DNA of 64,000 nt from Certhia americana (Eukaryota; Chordata; Aves; Passeriformes; Certhiidae): assembly GCA_018697195.1 (NCBI GenBank), contig JAGMWU010000098.1, positions 1 through 64,000 of the forward strand. Direction: 5' to 3'. This document shows positions 12,601 to 22,125 of this stretch, in pieces (the first letter of the stretch is position 1; every line of letters starts with the position of its first letter). The position numbers and the translations under genes are program-made. The notes under the pieces were generated by a model. That model was given only the letters and a program-made list of their open reading frames with translations, did no database searches and was not told where the DNA came from.

Positions 12601-15600
12601 CAAGATGATGATGAGACATTATGAAGAGGTGTCTTGGTTCCAGCCAGGACAGGGTCAATTTTTGTAGTATTTGTGAGGGGGGATGGCCAGAACCCAAAGG
12701 TTATTCAAATAAATCTCACATCACCGGCAGGGGAAAGGCACTCTCTTCCAGGGAGAAGGGCTCTCTTCCTAGTTGGTGCCCTGTGGCAGAGGTCAGGAAT
12801 TGTCCATTGTCACAATGGGGTATTTGAATAGTTTGTTTCTTATACCCTCTGTGAGTACTGCTGCTGTTAATATTTGTTATCTTATCTCATCTCTGTCTTC
12901 CGTAAATTATTGTTATCTTGACCTGTGACCCTTGCCTTTTGTGCCTCCAATTTTGCCTCTCCAGCCCTTTCAAGGGCAAGGGTGGTGGTGAGGGGCTGGG
13001 GAGTAGTAAGTGGCAATGTGGTCTCAGTGGGAGCAATAAAGCTAGATGAACCAAACTATAAAAATAACAGGTAAAATGTAAGCACAGCTGGAAGCTGTGC
13101 TTACCCTAAACAAGGAGACTGAAACTAATACAGAAAGGAAAATATGTCAAAAGGAAAATGAACAGGGGAACTGACCAGAAAAAAGTAAACAGTGAAGTTA
13201 TTTCATCCACCACACGCCTGTAAGGCTGGGGAAGGGCATCACAGAAGAGAGCAGGCAGAGTACAGCAAGTCAGCATGTATTCATAGGGTAGGACAAGGTA
13301 AGAATATATATAATAGCAAAGATGACAGGCAAAAATCAGAGGCCTAGAAATTCTGTAATCCTGGTAGAAGAACTCTCATAGGATTTTCAGAACTGAATTT
13401 CAGCTTCAGAGATATCCAGAACGCAAGTATGGAAAACAAATCATGAATTCTGAGACTGTAAAAGCATACGTAACCAGAAGAACAATGTCCCTAATGGAGA
13501 GAAAAAGCAGGAAAAGACTGACATCAAAGAACAATTAAATTCATTTGTGCCGTCATTTAATACAAAGAGCATTACGTCAAAAAGGACACCCTGAGAAAGA
13601 CCAAGCATTCCCTTTTTTCCAGGAGACTCCTGTTATCAACAAAGGCCTCTGCACACTGACCATGCTTCTGGTGGGCTTCTACACACAAACCATTAACTTG
13701 TTTGTTAATCCTACTTCTCCCTCTACATGTTTTAAACATTATTACTGTGTCTGTGTATATAAGGGATAATTCTGGAACGAGTTCCTGACTGCAGTAACTC
13801 AGCCTACTAGGTGTTAGGAACAGAAGGGCATTCTCTTGGATTTTTCATTTATTAGCAACTACAAGGCAACATAATGGGAAAACCACATACATAGTGCAGG
13901 TGAATTCCTCTTACAGATTTCTGATTTCTGGTGCAGGTGCCTTTTTTTCCTTCCTCCAAGACAAGAAGAGATTTCCACTTCATTGACACTAACTATTGCA
14001 GGTGATGAGTAGAGTATTTCTCTAAACTTCTGACGTGAGTTTAAAAGCATCGTGTTTCAGGTCTACATTTCCTGACTTTAGTTCAAATGGCTTTAACATC
14101 ACTTCATAAATTATCACAAAAAAGATCCCATAAAGAACCATAACCAACCCAAACGCCATTTGTGTATCTTCTTCCACAATGCTTCTCTCTCACAGACCAC
14201 AGCGCTGATTCTTAATCATGATGATAAGAAACATTGCATTGCAAAGTTTCATAATACTTGGAAGACCTCCCAAGTTAAAAGAAACTTTGAGATTGTTCAT
14301 CAACTTTCTTCATCATACAGAAAGTATAGCTAACTGTACACTATACTACACACTACTATGGCCTTGAAAAAAGACATACTAAAAGTGTGCTATCAGCCAT
14401 TTTGTAATGTATCTAGGAAAGAGAAGCCATCCATTTTAAAATATGCATTTAAACACATCGAAGAAATAAAACAAAAAATGGCAGAAGTCTTGTAATGTAA
14501 TACTAAACTTTACTGTAATGACATTTCCCCTCTTTCCTATCTGATGAAAATACTAACAGTCTGCTTAGCAATTAATTCTAATATTTCTTTAATTTTCCTA
14601 TTTTAGTGTTTGCTCTTCAAGTTACTAACTTACCTTAAACATGCTCCACATAGCTAAATTTCACATTGAATCTCACTCCTTAACATTCTTGGCTTACTTT
14701 CAAATAGTTAAATATTTTCGAGCACAGTTTTTGAAATTCTATTAACCACTGCACAGATCAATGAGTGAAACCATTATTCCAAAGGGCAACGTACATATTA
14801 ACAATGCTGGTCTCTTAGTAACAAAAAATTACTTTTTGCATTTATGTACATAATTCTAAAATTGTTCTGGATTTCATTAAGGAGAAATAGGGAACTCCAA
14901 AAGGACTGAAGATTTTTGCTTTGACAAAAACAGCTTCTGGTCTGAGAAAAAAAAATGTTTTGTTATTTAATAAAAAGTTAATGAACTCACCTTTTTTGAA
15001 AATTAAAAATTAAAAACCTTCCAGTTCTGATAACATCAAAACAACACAGCTTAGAATGTTCAGCTTAGAATGGTTTCACATACTAGTATTATTGCCTTTC
15101 ATAAAGATAAAACACTGAATTATGGTTTTATTTCGAGAAAAAGCTATTGATCTGTATTCTTCCAAAGTTGCTAATATTCTCATGTGGGTCCTCTTTCCAG
15201 AGGCAATTTATTTTTCCAATGCACCTTATTTTCAGCGATGGGTGAACAAAAAGAAAACAAACAAATTGTTTGTTTATTTGATTAGAACATTTTAATTATT
15301 CAGGAACTAGTGCAAATTAATAAATTATACTAACAGTATGTGATATATTCCACAGTGATTTCACACAGGTGCCTTCGTCTTTTTTGACCTGGGAATATGC
15401 AGAAATAACTTACTTGTATTTTAATCTCCCTGGCAAAGCATAGACTCCCAGTCCTAACTCACCATGCATCATGGGCACCTGACAGAGTATGCAATCAAGT
15501 TTATTGCAGAGATTACTTAATAGATTATTGATCGCTGCAAAGAAAATAAAGAGATAAACTGGGCTAAAAAGAACCTCTCTAATCTCATGCATTAAGATGC

Positions 15601-17983
15601 ACTGCCTTCTCATAGTAAGAACAATTGCTCATTCTTAAATTATTTTATTAGATATTAGAAAAATGTATTTTTAAAGTTGAAGGTAATTCAATTATCTGCT
15701 TGACAGACATTGTTGTGTGTTTTTTTAAATATCACAGGAAGAATGCCTCAGTTTAGAACTGGCTAGTATATAGTTTATTTTGGCTACAGAGTATCTTGTA
15801 AATTCAGGACACACCATAGGTCATTCAAGGGAAAACAGTCTTCAGCTGGCTGGCAGCATCAACACTTCCATGGAACCTTTTCAGAGTGGACACAACAGTA
15901 ACCACGGTGCACTGCACTCTGTGTCAGCAGAGAAACAGACATATTCATAAATAAAACTGATGGACAGTACTGATAGCAAACTGCATTCCAGCTTGGCTTT
16001 GGGAAGACAAAGCGTCCTTGGAAAATTACATATGTTCTTAAACAGCAGATGCAGCCAGGCAAACAATCTGACCATCAAAAAAAATGAATGCTGGTAATTA
16101 CTATCAATCTCTTTAACTATTAGCTATCAAATGGAAATTAAACTTTTTTTTTTTTTAAATAAAAGACAAGAACAAAAATTTTAAAAGGCCTTTAGTGGTT
16201 CTTTACTGTGTTTTCTAATGAAGAACAAAACTGACAGCTTAGTATCTTTATTACGTTATTCATCTGCTTCAGTCTTACTGTATTTTGGCAGACAAAATAC
16301 GCCTATAAATGCACAGAAAATTAACAGGATATAGAATTACATGATGTAATATGTACATAGCAAAAGCAGGAAGGAGAGGTAAATGAGCCACAGAAATCTT
16401 CAGGTTAGGGCTGCACATTTGTTGCCCTTGCTTTTGCATGTTTCGTCTAGCCTTCTGATGTCTTGAATTTCTGGAGCCAGATTTCACACACACATTTTTG
16501 TAAACAACGATTACTTACATTCCTTTCTAAAAGGAAGTGAGAGTTAATGAACCTATAGTTTGATCGGTGTGGTCTCAAAAGAGGTCAGTTGTTTAACGAA
16601 TCAAGGGGACAGTGTGTGTAACCTATATAAATCAGAGTTTTATAATAAACTTCCTCTTCTTCTGCCTTGCTCGAGAAAAGGTGTTGTGTGTGTGTGTGTT
16701 CGTTCATGTCGAATTGTAACACACATTCATAGCCATACAGAAAATAACTCCTGCAACCTTCTAGGAACCACCACAGAAAACCACTTCAAGTGGCCTGGGC
16801 TAATGTATACAGACGAAAAATTCCATTGGAGTAGAATTTTTAGTGGGATACTGAAAAATGAAATGCTTTGTTATTTATTCCAGAAGAGTTTTAGTTCAGA
16901 ATTTTCTGGCTGATTTTAGAGACATTAAAATAAATAACTGAGACATAACTTTAGGTCTGCAGACATTCTGGTTTCAACTTCTTGGGGCAGCTGGAATGAA
17001 CAAATGCAGGATGGAGTTGGGGACTCAGAATCTACTCATTACTTATTATCAAGCTGTATCAGTTTGGAGAACATACTTTCGCTCACTTTGCTGCAAGAAC
17101 AGAGTTTTTCCTTAAAAAGGGATTACCATGAATTTACCATACATCACGTAAGAATTGGGCTAACAGAAACAATGTTCTCAAAAAAAGGATCTGTTTTCCA
17201 AAAGTTAAGTTAAGAAACAGCAAGAAAGGGTTTACTGTTTCTTGCTCTGTGGATGACATATGTGTCATTCAGCTGAAATAGGAGTTCCAATGACAAAAAT
17301 GAGATTCTTGCATGGAGAAATCTTCCATATATATTTCTGATTCAAGGTCAGATATTTCACTCTAGTGAAGATTATCCAAGACTGTGACATTGTGTAATTC
17401 ATCTTTTCCATTTCCAGCTCCATTAGAAGAATCTATTCCTCCAAATCTAAGACTACAATATTGGCTGGACTTAAATGCTGAGAACATGATGTACGTTCAA
17501 GAAGCTGATTATTACAGCTTCATCTGAAAGTGGCACAGAGTTTCCCAGATGAACCGTTTATGTGGTCCTCACTTCCAAGGCAGCCTTGCAAACTGAATTT
17601 TTTTTCCACATTTTAAATAGGCAATTTTTAATTAATTTCATTCCTTAAATAAGGAAGTACTATGTAAAATGCATTCACAGTAAACAAATGTCACTTGGCA
17701 AAACAAAAATCCTCAAACATTTTGCTTGGATGCATCTGTGCAACCTTATTCCATTTGACTTGTAATAATAATTACAAGTGCTGACAAACACTAAATCTAC
17801 ATTGCAATAGAGACTGGAGTAACTTTTACCACATGTGTTGATTGTGGAGCTCAGTGTCGCGGCTCCGGTGGAAAGGCCACCTTTCGATACTTCCGAAGTT
17901 ACCGACGGTGTCGAAGATGCTGGAGTGGAAGCAGCTGCAGTAGAGGAGACTGATGGTGACGTTAACCGCTCTCCAGACTCCAT
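41..17983 (-). CDS. BAZ2B: BAZ2B, N-terminal coding part, ten exons (partial gene)
   Basis: BAZ2B is a nuclear chromatin protein. Its family pairs with ISWI ATPases and reads histones through C-terminal PHD and bromodomain modules. The ten exons listed separately join in consistent phase to 766 codons. Approximate order: residues 1-51 Ser/Thr-rich start; 52-170 Pro- and Ser-rich linker; 171-240 Ser/Asp/Glu tract; 241-373 Gln/Ser-rich; 374-576 linker ending in a long Asp/Glu run; 577-675 second acidic tract; about 680-766 the MBD-like TAM domain, cut by the window edge. Stretches such as GVIQSVIQEAPLALTTK and GRLQGEVAYFAPCGKKLRQY are characteristic of BAZ2B rather than its paralogue BAZ2A. The start is the conserved MESGERL. 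The DDT, WAKZ, PHD and bromodomain regions lie outside the window. One exon known in mammals was not found between residues 51 and 52. Confidence 0.95.
143..1058 (-). other. BAZ2B: BAZ2B introns 143-408 and 518-1058
   Basis: These are two short introns flanking the exon at 409-517. The first (266 bp) is AT-rich with nothing recognisable. The second holds a 22-base poly-A run on the plus strand at 597-618 and otherwise unremarkable AT-rich sequence. Both have canonical GT/AG ends on the minus strand. Confidence 0.85.
409..517 (-). CDS. BAZ2B: BAZ2B coding exon, TAM/MBD core (residues 696-732)
   Basis: One base completes Gly, then 36 codons read WQRETRIRNFGGRLQGEVAY followed by FAPCGKKLRQYPEVVK. 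This is the MBD-like TAM core, with the family's Y-[FY]-APCGK-LR-YPEV motif. In BAZ2A/BAZ2B this domain is reported to bind nucleic acid rather than methyl-CpG specifically. The acceptor TTACTCTAG precedes 517 and the donor GTACAT follows 409. A 22-base poly-T on this strand (597-618) lies about 80 bp upstream of the acceptor. Confidence 0.95.
1059..1119 (-). CDS. BAZ2B: BAZ2B coding exon, entry to TAM/MBD domain (residues 676-695)
   Basis: This 61 nt exon reads GISKRRRVADERELRVPLDY and ends in two bases of a Gly codon. KRRRV is a basic cluster and a plausible nuclear localisation signal (inference). The following residues begin the MBD-like TAM domain of BAZ proteins. The acceptor CTGTTTTAG precedes 1119 and the donor GTATGT follows 1059. 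Codon phase fits both neighbouring exons. Confidence 0.93.
1120..3366 (-). other. BAZ2B: BAZ2B intron
   Basis: The intron is 2.2 kb. A GC-richer patch at about 1675-1940 looks like an old repeat but I could not assign it. A degraded CR1 fragment sits at about 3115-3285. The remainder is AT-rich with no gene evidence. Confidence 0.8.
3115..3285 (-). repeat. CR1 LINE fragment, degraded
   Basis: The plus strand reads acctggtccagccttctg, then an eroded copy of the CR1 3' region and ttcttagggtaaaaatcttc. This is the antisense of a CR1 3' part, so the element is on the minus strand. It is heavily diverged and lacks the terminal 3' repeat. Confidence 0.6.
3367..3663 (-). CDS. BAZ2B: BAZ2B coding exon, second acidic tract and Ser/Thr linker (residues 577-675)
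   Basis: The exon starts by completing a Glu codon and reads SDSNSDSDTEGSEEEDDEDD, then KDQDESDSDTEGEKALLKLN. It then passes to a Ser/Thr/Ala/Pro linker with SSAPAALCPESQPAVFLGTG and ends THC plus one base. The acceptor TTTAAACAG precedes 3663 and the donor GTATCT follows 3367. A degraded CR1 LINE lies within about 80 bp downstream of the donor. Confidence 0.93.
3664..4806 (-). other. BAZ2B: BAZ2B intron
   Basis: The intron is 1.1 kb with GT/AG ends. I see no identifiable repeat or RNA. Small ORFs inside it are not conserved peptides. Confidence 0.8.
4807..5416 (-). CDS. BAZ2B: BAZ2B coding exon, largest N-terminal exon with Asp/Glu run (residues 374-576)
   Basis: The 610 nt exon begins EQYKQTFPAAQLKKQESSKS and continues LKKVIAALSSPKP. 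It carries the conserved NPFLTNALLGNHQPNGVIQS and VVEQFRGVDSDAPSSKDS. It ends in an acidic run of about 25 Asp/Glu/Ser residues up to SDDSQS plus one base. The acceptor TTATTTCTTTAG precedes 5416 and the donor GTGGTT follows 4807. The acidic run is encoded by a GAT/GAA/GAC triplet array (about 4820-4882). Acidic tracts in this family are thought to contact basic partners such as histones (inference). Confidence 0.96.
5417..7645 (-). other. BAZ2B: BAZ2B intron
   Basis: The intron is 2.2 kb and AT-rich. It contains one plus-strand CR1 3' fragment at about 6925-7120 and a T-rich run near 7204-7215. Nothing else is recognised. Confidence 0.8.
6925..7120 (+). repeat. CR1 LINE 3' fragment
   Basis: The plus strand contains ggtgcccagagcagctgtgg and later gaggggtccctgcaatggca, followed by ttaaggttccttccaaccca. 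These are sense-orientation CR1 3'-end blocks. Several short ORFs across this stretch come from the repeat. It is GC-rich against an AT-rich intron and 5' truncated. Confidence 0.85.
7646..8044 (-). CDS. BAZ2B: BAZ2B coding exon, Gln/Ser-rich segment (residues 241-373)
   Basis: The exon is 133 codons in phase 0, beginning VLMHSGVTDPKTDGQKSQEK and ending SDVRSKR. It contains the conserved block QVLSQQLPFIFQSSQAKEES followed by KLIVPSPDLLKAGNKNTSEE. The acceptor ATACTTTGCAG precedes 8044 and the donor GTGAGT follows 7646. No globular domain is evident. It is a Gln/Ser/Lys-rich linker, and sequence identity to BAZ2B makes the assignment secure. Confidence 0.95.
8045..8740 (-). other. BAZ2B: BAZ2B intron
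   Basis: The intron is 0.7 kb with canonical ends. A plus-strand ORF at 8344-8604 has no recognisable product. I see nothing else. Confidence 0.75.
8741..8950 (-). CDS. BAZ2B: BAZ2B coding exon, first Ser/Asp/Glu tract (residues 171-240)
   Basis: The exon is exactly 70 codons in phase 0. It opens with the basic KPRKKAVESSS, passes through a Ser/Asp-rich stretch and a glutamate run, and ends HHKNKNK. The acceptor CTTCCTGGTAG precedes 8950 and the donor GTATAA follows 8741. The glutamate run is encoded by a near-pure GAG/GAA repeat (plus strand CCTCCTCCT..., about 8814-8843), so its length may vary between individuals. The Ser-Asp-Glu context resembles casein kinase 2 sites (inference). Confidence 0.94.
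8951..11208 (-). other. BAZ2B: BAZ2B intron
   Basis: The intron is 2.3 kb and AT-rich. It holds a nine-base G run near 10263-10271 followed by an A/C-rich AAAC-type low-complexity stretch to about 10350. A short TA/TG microsatellite lies near 10835-10870. No gene is seen. Confidence 0.8.
10263..10352. repeat. G run followed by AAAC-type low-complexity stretch
   Basis: Nine G residues are followed by repeated accaa/aaacaaac units on the plus strand. The long ORFs here on both strands (for example minus 10111-10422) are by-products of this biased composition. Confidence 0.7.
11209..11402 (-). CDS. BAZ2B: BAZ2B coding exon (residues 106-170, ends DKIKDK)
   Basis: The reading begins GVNGSLNGNSSTAVSALSTS and ends TRADKIKDK. 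The acceptor CATCTTTAG precedes 11402 and the donor GTAAAT follows 11209. It is a Ser/Thr/Gly-rich linker with a basic C-terminal end that could contribute to nuclear localisation together with the KPRKK start of the next exon (inference). Length 194 nt: two bases complete the split codon, followed by 64 codons. Confidence 0.92.
11403..11765 (-). other. BAZ2B: BAZ2B intron
   Basis: A 363 bp intron between two well-supported exons. No repeat or RNA is recognised. Confidence 0.85.
11766..11927 (-). CDS. BAZ2B: BAZ2B coding exon, EWWR/FFPPLLGIP segment (residues 52-105)
   Basis: The reading includes EWWRTADSHSRPGTAFFPPL and then GIPTLFAPPAQNHDSASFHS, a strongly conserved aromatic/proline motif of BAZ2B. 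The acceptor GCGGTTCAG precedes 11927 and the donor GTAATG follows 11766. The exon starts with two bases completing a codon and ends with one base. It therefore joins either the first coding exon directly or the mammalian exon that normally sits between them. Confidence 0.93.
12630..13056 (+). mobile_element. Solo LTR of an endogenous retrovirus (passerine-type family)
   Basis: It starts tgtcttggttccagccagga and contains gagaagggctctcttcctag, a T-rich block with ttatcttatctcatctctgt, and cttttgtgcctccaattttg. Near the 3' end is an AATAAA-type signal (gcaataaagc). The same blocks recur in reverse orientation at 62387-62803, which shows a shared family. No internal retroviral sequence flanks it, so it is a solo LTR. 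The 3' boundary is eroded and approximate. Confidence 0.75.
13078..13104. repeat. Perfect inverted repeat, 12-bp arms, 3-nt loop
   Basis: The left arm gtaagcacagct (13078-13089), loop gga and right arm agctgtgcttac (13093-13104) form a perfect hairpin. It lies just downstream of the eroded end of the solo LTR. No tRNA or microRNA identity is recognised. Confidence 0.85.
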
Positions 17984-17985
17984 AT
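17830..17985 (-). CDS. BAZ2B: BAZ2B first coding exon (start codon, residues 1-51)
   Basis: The reading begins MESGERLTSPSVSSTAAAST and ends at STINTC plus one base. The acceptor is a TTTCTTCCAG before position 17985, and the donor GTAAAA follows 17830. Only two untranslated bases (AT) lie between the acceptor and the ATG at 17983-17981, so the context at -3 and further upstream comes from a 5' exon outside what I can see. The peptide is low-complexity Ser/Thr/Ala/Pro with no fold expected. It is GC-richer than the introns around it. Confidence 0.93.
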
Positions 17986-20767
17986 CTGGAAGAAAGATGA
18001 TAAATGTCTGTCTTCTATGACAGCAAAGGAAACCACAAGGGACTACAGGACTGTCTGTGCTGACTGTGTCTCAGGATCTGCACTAAATTCTCAAGAGGTT
18101 CCTGTGAGACCTTCACATGACAGGTATATCCCATTAAGAGCACCCATCTGTCAGGGAACTCAGCAGAGCTGCAGCACTATGGGAATTTGATACTGCTGTT
18201 CAGAGTTACACCATATTTCAGTTGAATGCCTCTACCACACCCTGCACTCAGGAGTACCATTTCAGCTCAGGCTGGAGCCCTCAGCCCTTGCCAAAGCCAG
18301 CCCACTGCTCTTGCAGCCTACCTGTGCCCCTGCCTCTTGGCTACATCCCACATTCTAGCTTCCCTCCAGGACAGCATAGCTCCCATCTGCTGCTACTTCT
18401 GATCAGACAACCGGATGGATGCTGGGCCTGACAGATTCCACTATTCTGTCTAACCCTGTGACCAATGCTGCTCAGATTGCATGGGACTGTGCCTGAGTTG
18501 GGAAAAGCCCTGCCTGCATAATCCTCAACTGCCAGCTTATCCCTCCTTTCAGAGCAGCCCTGCTCTTTGCTGCTTCCTGACAGACAACTTTAAAAGACCT
18601 GTAGTGCATGCCAAAACACTCATATCTAGACTCTTAATTTAAGGAAAGACCCAGCAATTATGGCGAGATAGTATAAATACAAGAACGCCAGTGAGTTGCT
18701 AAGGGGTTTTGGTGGTGGTTTTGTTTCCTGGTGAGCTTTTCATACAAAATAAGACATTTTTACCTGTGCCATGAATTATCTAAATCAAAATTCACCAGAC
18801 TTACTTCACTGAATAAGCATGTGCATTTTAAGAAAAACAGACAGCAATATTATTATTAAAAACACTAGAAAAAGTGTTTGGACAACACGCTCAGGCACAT
18901 GGTATGGCTCTTGGGGATGGTCTTGTTCAGGGCCAGGAGTTAGACTCAATGATCTTTGTGGGTCCCTTCCAACCCAGCATATTCTACGATTCTGTGAAGA
19001 AGTTTCTCAAATATTTAAGAAGCACAGCCAAGGCAATGATGTCTTTCCACAGTGGTAGCAGCATCAACAGACTGTCTGACTCAATCTGCCAGAGCAGTAC
19101 ATGATGGTGAGTCAGGATCACAGTACAAATAAGGTGTGGAAAAAATGTCAAAGTCCCTGTACTATTAAAAATGCCATGAGACAGCACATTGAACTCTTAA
19201 CTAGGAAACTTCCAAGAAACCTGTTCCTGTTGTGAAGTCTCCCTCACAGACAGAGGCAACACCCTTTCTCCGATTTACGCCTGAAATTTGAGGGGGATAA
19301 GTACTGAACCTAAATTAAACAACTGTTATAAAATCATATTCCCAGTGCTTGCAAAGCAGAATGCCAAGTACACAAGAAAGACACAGTTTTCCAAAATCTA
19401 TTTTAAATAATTTTGAAAATTGGTATGTTAAACAGCACTTCTGATCCAAAGTTTTATTAAACAGTGGCTTCTCAAATGCACACTTTGAAAGACAGCAAAA
19501 AACCTCTTATCAGCTTCTACAGAAAATAGATCCTTGGTTTGTCTCAGCCAGCAAAAACAAAACTTAAAAAGTCACAGCAAGTACAAAAACAAAATCAATG
19601 GAGAAACACAAAATATTGTGAAGATGCACTGCGCCCATTTTAACTAAATAGTTAATTCCTTGTCACTAATAGTTCTTATATACACTGCAATTTCTATGCA
19701 CAGTGAAAATCTCCAGGCTTTGCAAGCTAGCAGAACAAAGCATACAACTTTGGGAAAGTGAAAACTGCTAACATGGGAGGTACAGTCCGTCATACAGAAC
19801 TATCTACCCTTTGTACCAACTGTGAACAGCTGCTCCACCCTTAACAGCACCTGAAGACTTCACTGCTTTTATTCTTTACAGCCTAATTTATCAAGAATCT
19901 TTTTCACACATGCCAAAAAAAAACCCCTAGTATTTTTCTGCAAACACAGAAAAATCAGCTACTTACACCAGTACGGCACTGGGTATGACCTTCTCCTTCA
20001 GAACACTAGTAGAAATAACAAAACTACTTCCTTCAGAAAATTTTCAAAGGAAAAACATTATTAAATATTTTAATTTTTTCATTCAGGACTCCTAAATACA
20101 TACTTTTCTCCTGTTAAACCTTTTTTATCCACAGTTAAAAAGTATCTCGTTCATTTTAGTAATCTGTGACTATAAAGAATCTACTGTGCTTATCAGTGGA
20201 GTTAGGTACCTGGAAAATACTGCATATAATGTTTATTACATATATATGTTCAATAACTTTTACAACTATTCTGAAGGATAATAATTAACAAAAATCCCAT
20301 TCATAAAGGACTATAGATTTCGTTTGCATCTATGGACTTAAGTCAACAGCATTTGCAAACACATAGTAAAAAGATTTACTATGTTTAGTAAATGGACTTC
20401 AATAGACACAAATTATTATGACAAAGTGCTCTTTTTAGTAACTATGAATGACTGAACTTACTTGAGGCCAACAAGCATTCCTTGTACAAATAAATTTTTT
20501 TTGTATTTTGCTATTGTTTGAATTATGGCTACAGTGAAGCCATACAGAGGGCATAAGGGAAATTAGAAACTAATCAAAATGGTATTATTACAGTACTTCC
20601 TTGTAAAAGGAAAGGTATTTCTGAAGTTTAACACACTCCACTCAAAACTGAGGATTGAAACTTCGTATTTTACATTCCCTCACAAAAAGATCCAGAACTC
20701 TCAAATTTCTAAAAAAAAGAAACTGTAATGCTGTGTGTAACAATAAAGCACTAAAATAAGTCTTTAC
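17986..20767 (-). other. BAZ2B: Presumed BAZ2B 5' intron, first stretch
   Basis: Sequence upstream of the first coding exon's acceptor. A pyrimidine- and GC-richer patch at about 18225-18590 is unassigned. A plus-strand CR1 3' end lies at about 18873-18997. The rest is AT-rich. No 5' UTR exon can be picked out from sequence alone. Confidence 0.65.
18873..18997 (+). repeat. CR1 LINE 3' end
   Basis: The plus strand shows gctcaggcacatggtatggc, a block close to ctcttggggatggtc, then agactcaatgatctttgtgg and gtcccttccaacccagcata. It ends in ttctacgattctgtga, which is the CR1 terminal repeat. Only the last ~125 bp are present, as is usual for 5'-truncated CR1 copies. Confidence 0.88.
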
Positions 20768-22125
20768 CATAGAATCACAGAATCCAACCTAAATGGGTGG
20801 AAAAGACTTTCAAGATCATCGAAGTCCAACCTGTGCCCCATCCCCACCCCGTCACTCAGACCAGAGCACTGAGTGCCACGTCCAGTCCTGCCTGGAACAC
20901 CTCCAGGGATGGGGACTCCACCAGCTCCCTGGGATGCCCTTTCAGTGCCTGACCATCCTTTCCATGAAGAAATTCCTCTGATGTCCAACTCTGCCCTCCC
21001 TTGGCACAGCCTGAGGCCATTCCCTCTTGTCCTGTCCCTGCCCCCTGGGAGCAGAGCCTGACCCCCACCTGGCAGTTCCACCCTCCTGTCAGGGAGTTGT
21101 GGAGAGGGAGAAGGTTCCCAGGAGCCTCCTTTTCTCCAAGCTGAGACCTCCCTCCTCTGGTCCTGGTGCTCCAGCCCCTTCTCCAGCTCTGCTTCAGTCT
21201 CTGGACTTGTTCCAGCCCCTCAGTGTCTTCATTTGTAACAGACCCAGAACTGGGCACAGCACCAGAGTTGCCTTAGCAGTGCCAACTAGATGTCACTGCC
21301 CTCGTCCTGCTGGGGCTCATACAAGCCAGGTACCCTTGGCTGTCTTGCCCACTTGGGCACACCTGGGCTCATGTACAGCCACTTTCACCAGCACCCCTAG
21401 AGCCTTTTCCAGCTTACCCCACCTTACACTCCACCCCCAGCCTGGAGCACCCCAGCGGATCCAAATGCAGGACTCAGTACCTCACCTTACTGACCCTCAG
21501 TCAGATGGGCCCTTGGCCCATCAATCCAGCCTGTCCCAATCCTTCTGCCCAGCCTTCCTAACCTTCTCACCCACAAGCAGATCAACAATCCCATCCAACT
21601 TGGCGCCACACACAGATTTACTGAGGGTGCTCTCAATCCTCTCATCCCGATCACTAAAAGATACTGAATAGGACTGGCCCCAATGCTGAGGCCCAGGGAC
21701 ACCACTGGTGATCAACCCCAGCTGGAAGTAATTCCATTCACCACCACCCCCTGGGCCTGGCCATACAGACACTTCTTAACCCAGCAAAGGGTGCACCTGT
21801 CCAAGGCATGAGCTGCCTGTTTCTCCAGCAGTATGTTGTGGGAGACAGCATCAAAGGCTTTGCAGAAGTCCAGGCAGACACATCCCCTAATTCACTAGGC
21901 AGGTCACCTGGTCATAAAAGGATATCAGGTTGGTCAGACATAACGTGCCTTTCCTAAACCCTTGCTGCCTGGGCCTGCTTCCTGGTTATCCTGTATGGGC
22001 CGTATGACCACACCCAAGATGATCTGTGCCATAACCTTCCTGGGCTGAGGTCAGGCTGACAGGCCTCTAGTTCCTCAGATGTACGCATCTGAAATATTTT
22101 ATAAATAACCATAGTTAAGAACCAC
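20768..22125 (-). repeat. CR1 LINE, ~1.35 kb 3' portion (largest in window)
   Basis: The plus strand begins at the inverted 3' terminus (agaatcacagaatccaacct). It runs through the standard antisense CR1 blocks: aacacctccagggatgggga, ctttgcagaagtccaggcag, and gaggtcaggctgacaggcct near the far end. This covers the CR1 3' UTR and the end of the reverse-transcriptase ORF, which is broken by stops and shifts. The 214-residue plus-strand ORF at 21027-21671 is antisense to the repeat and not a gene. Confidence 0.92.

Larger units (their letters stand above)
11928..17829 (-). other. BAZ2B: BAZ2B intron where a mammalian coding exon is expected
   Basis: The intron is 5.9 kb and separates residues 51 and 52. 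It contains a plus-strand solo LTR at about 12630-13056, a 12-bp-stem inverted repeat at 13078-13104, a short TG microsatellite at 16684-16699 and otherwise AT-rich sequence. Mammalian BAZ2B has an exon here (peptide starting HLFRTAG and ending near PQLASFPG). I read through the minus strand and did not find it. Confidence 0.7.

Noticed and set aside
12621..12831. Plus-strand ORFs of 65 and 68 residues
   Set aside because: They lie in the solo LTR, which is non-coding.
15859..16078. Cys-rich minus-strand ORFs considered as the missing BAZ2B exon
   Set aside because: The peptide bears no resemblance to the expected HLFRTAG...SFPG segment and lacks matching splice phase.
20764..21257. Minus-strand ORFs of 105 and 133 residues
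   Set aside because: These are in the CR1 3' region, which is untranslated or decayed in this copy.
21027..21671. 214-residue plus-strand ORF, the longest in the window
   Set aside because: It lies wholly inside the 1.35 kb CR1 copy and is antisense to it; the GC-rich repeat lacks stops by composition.
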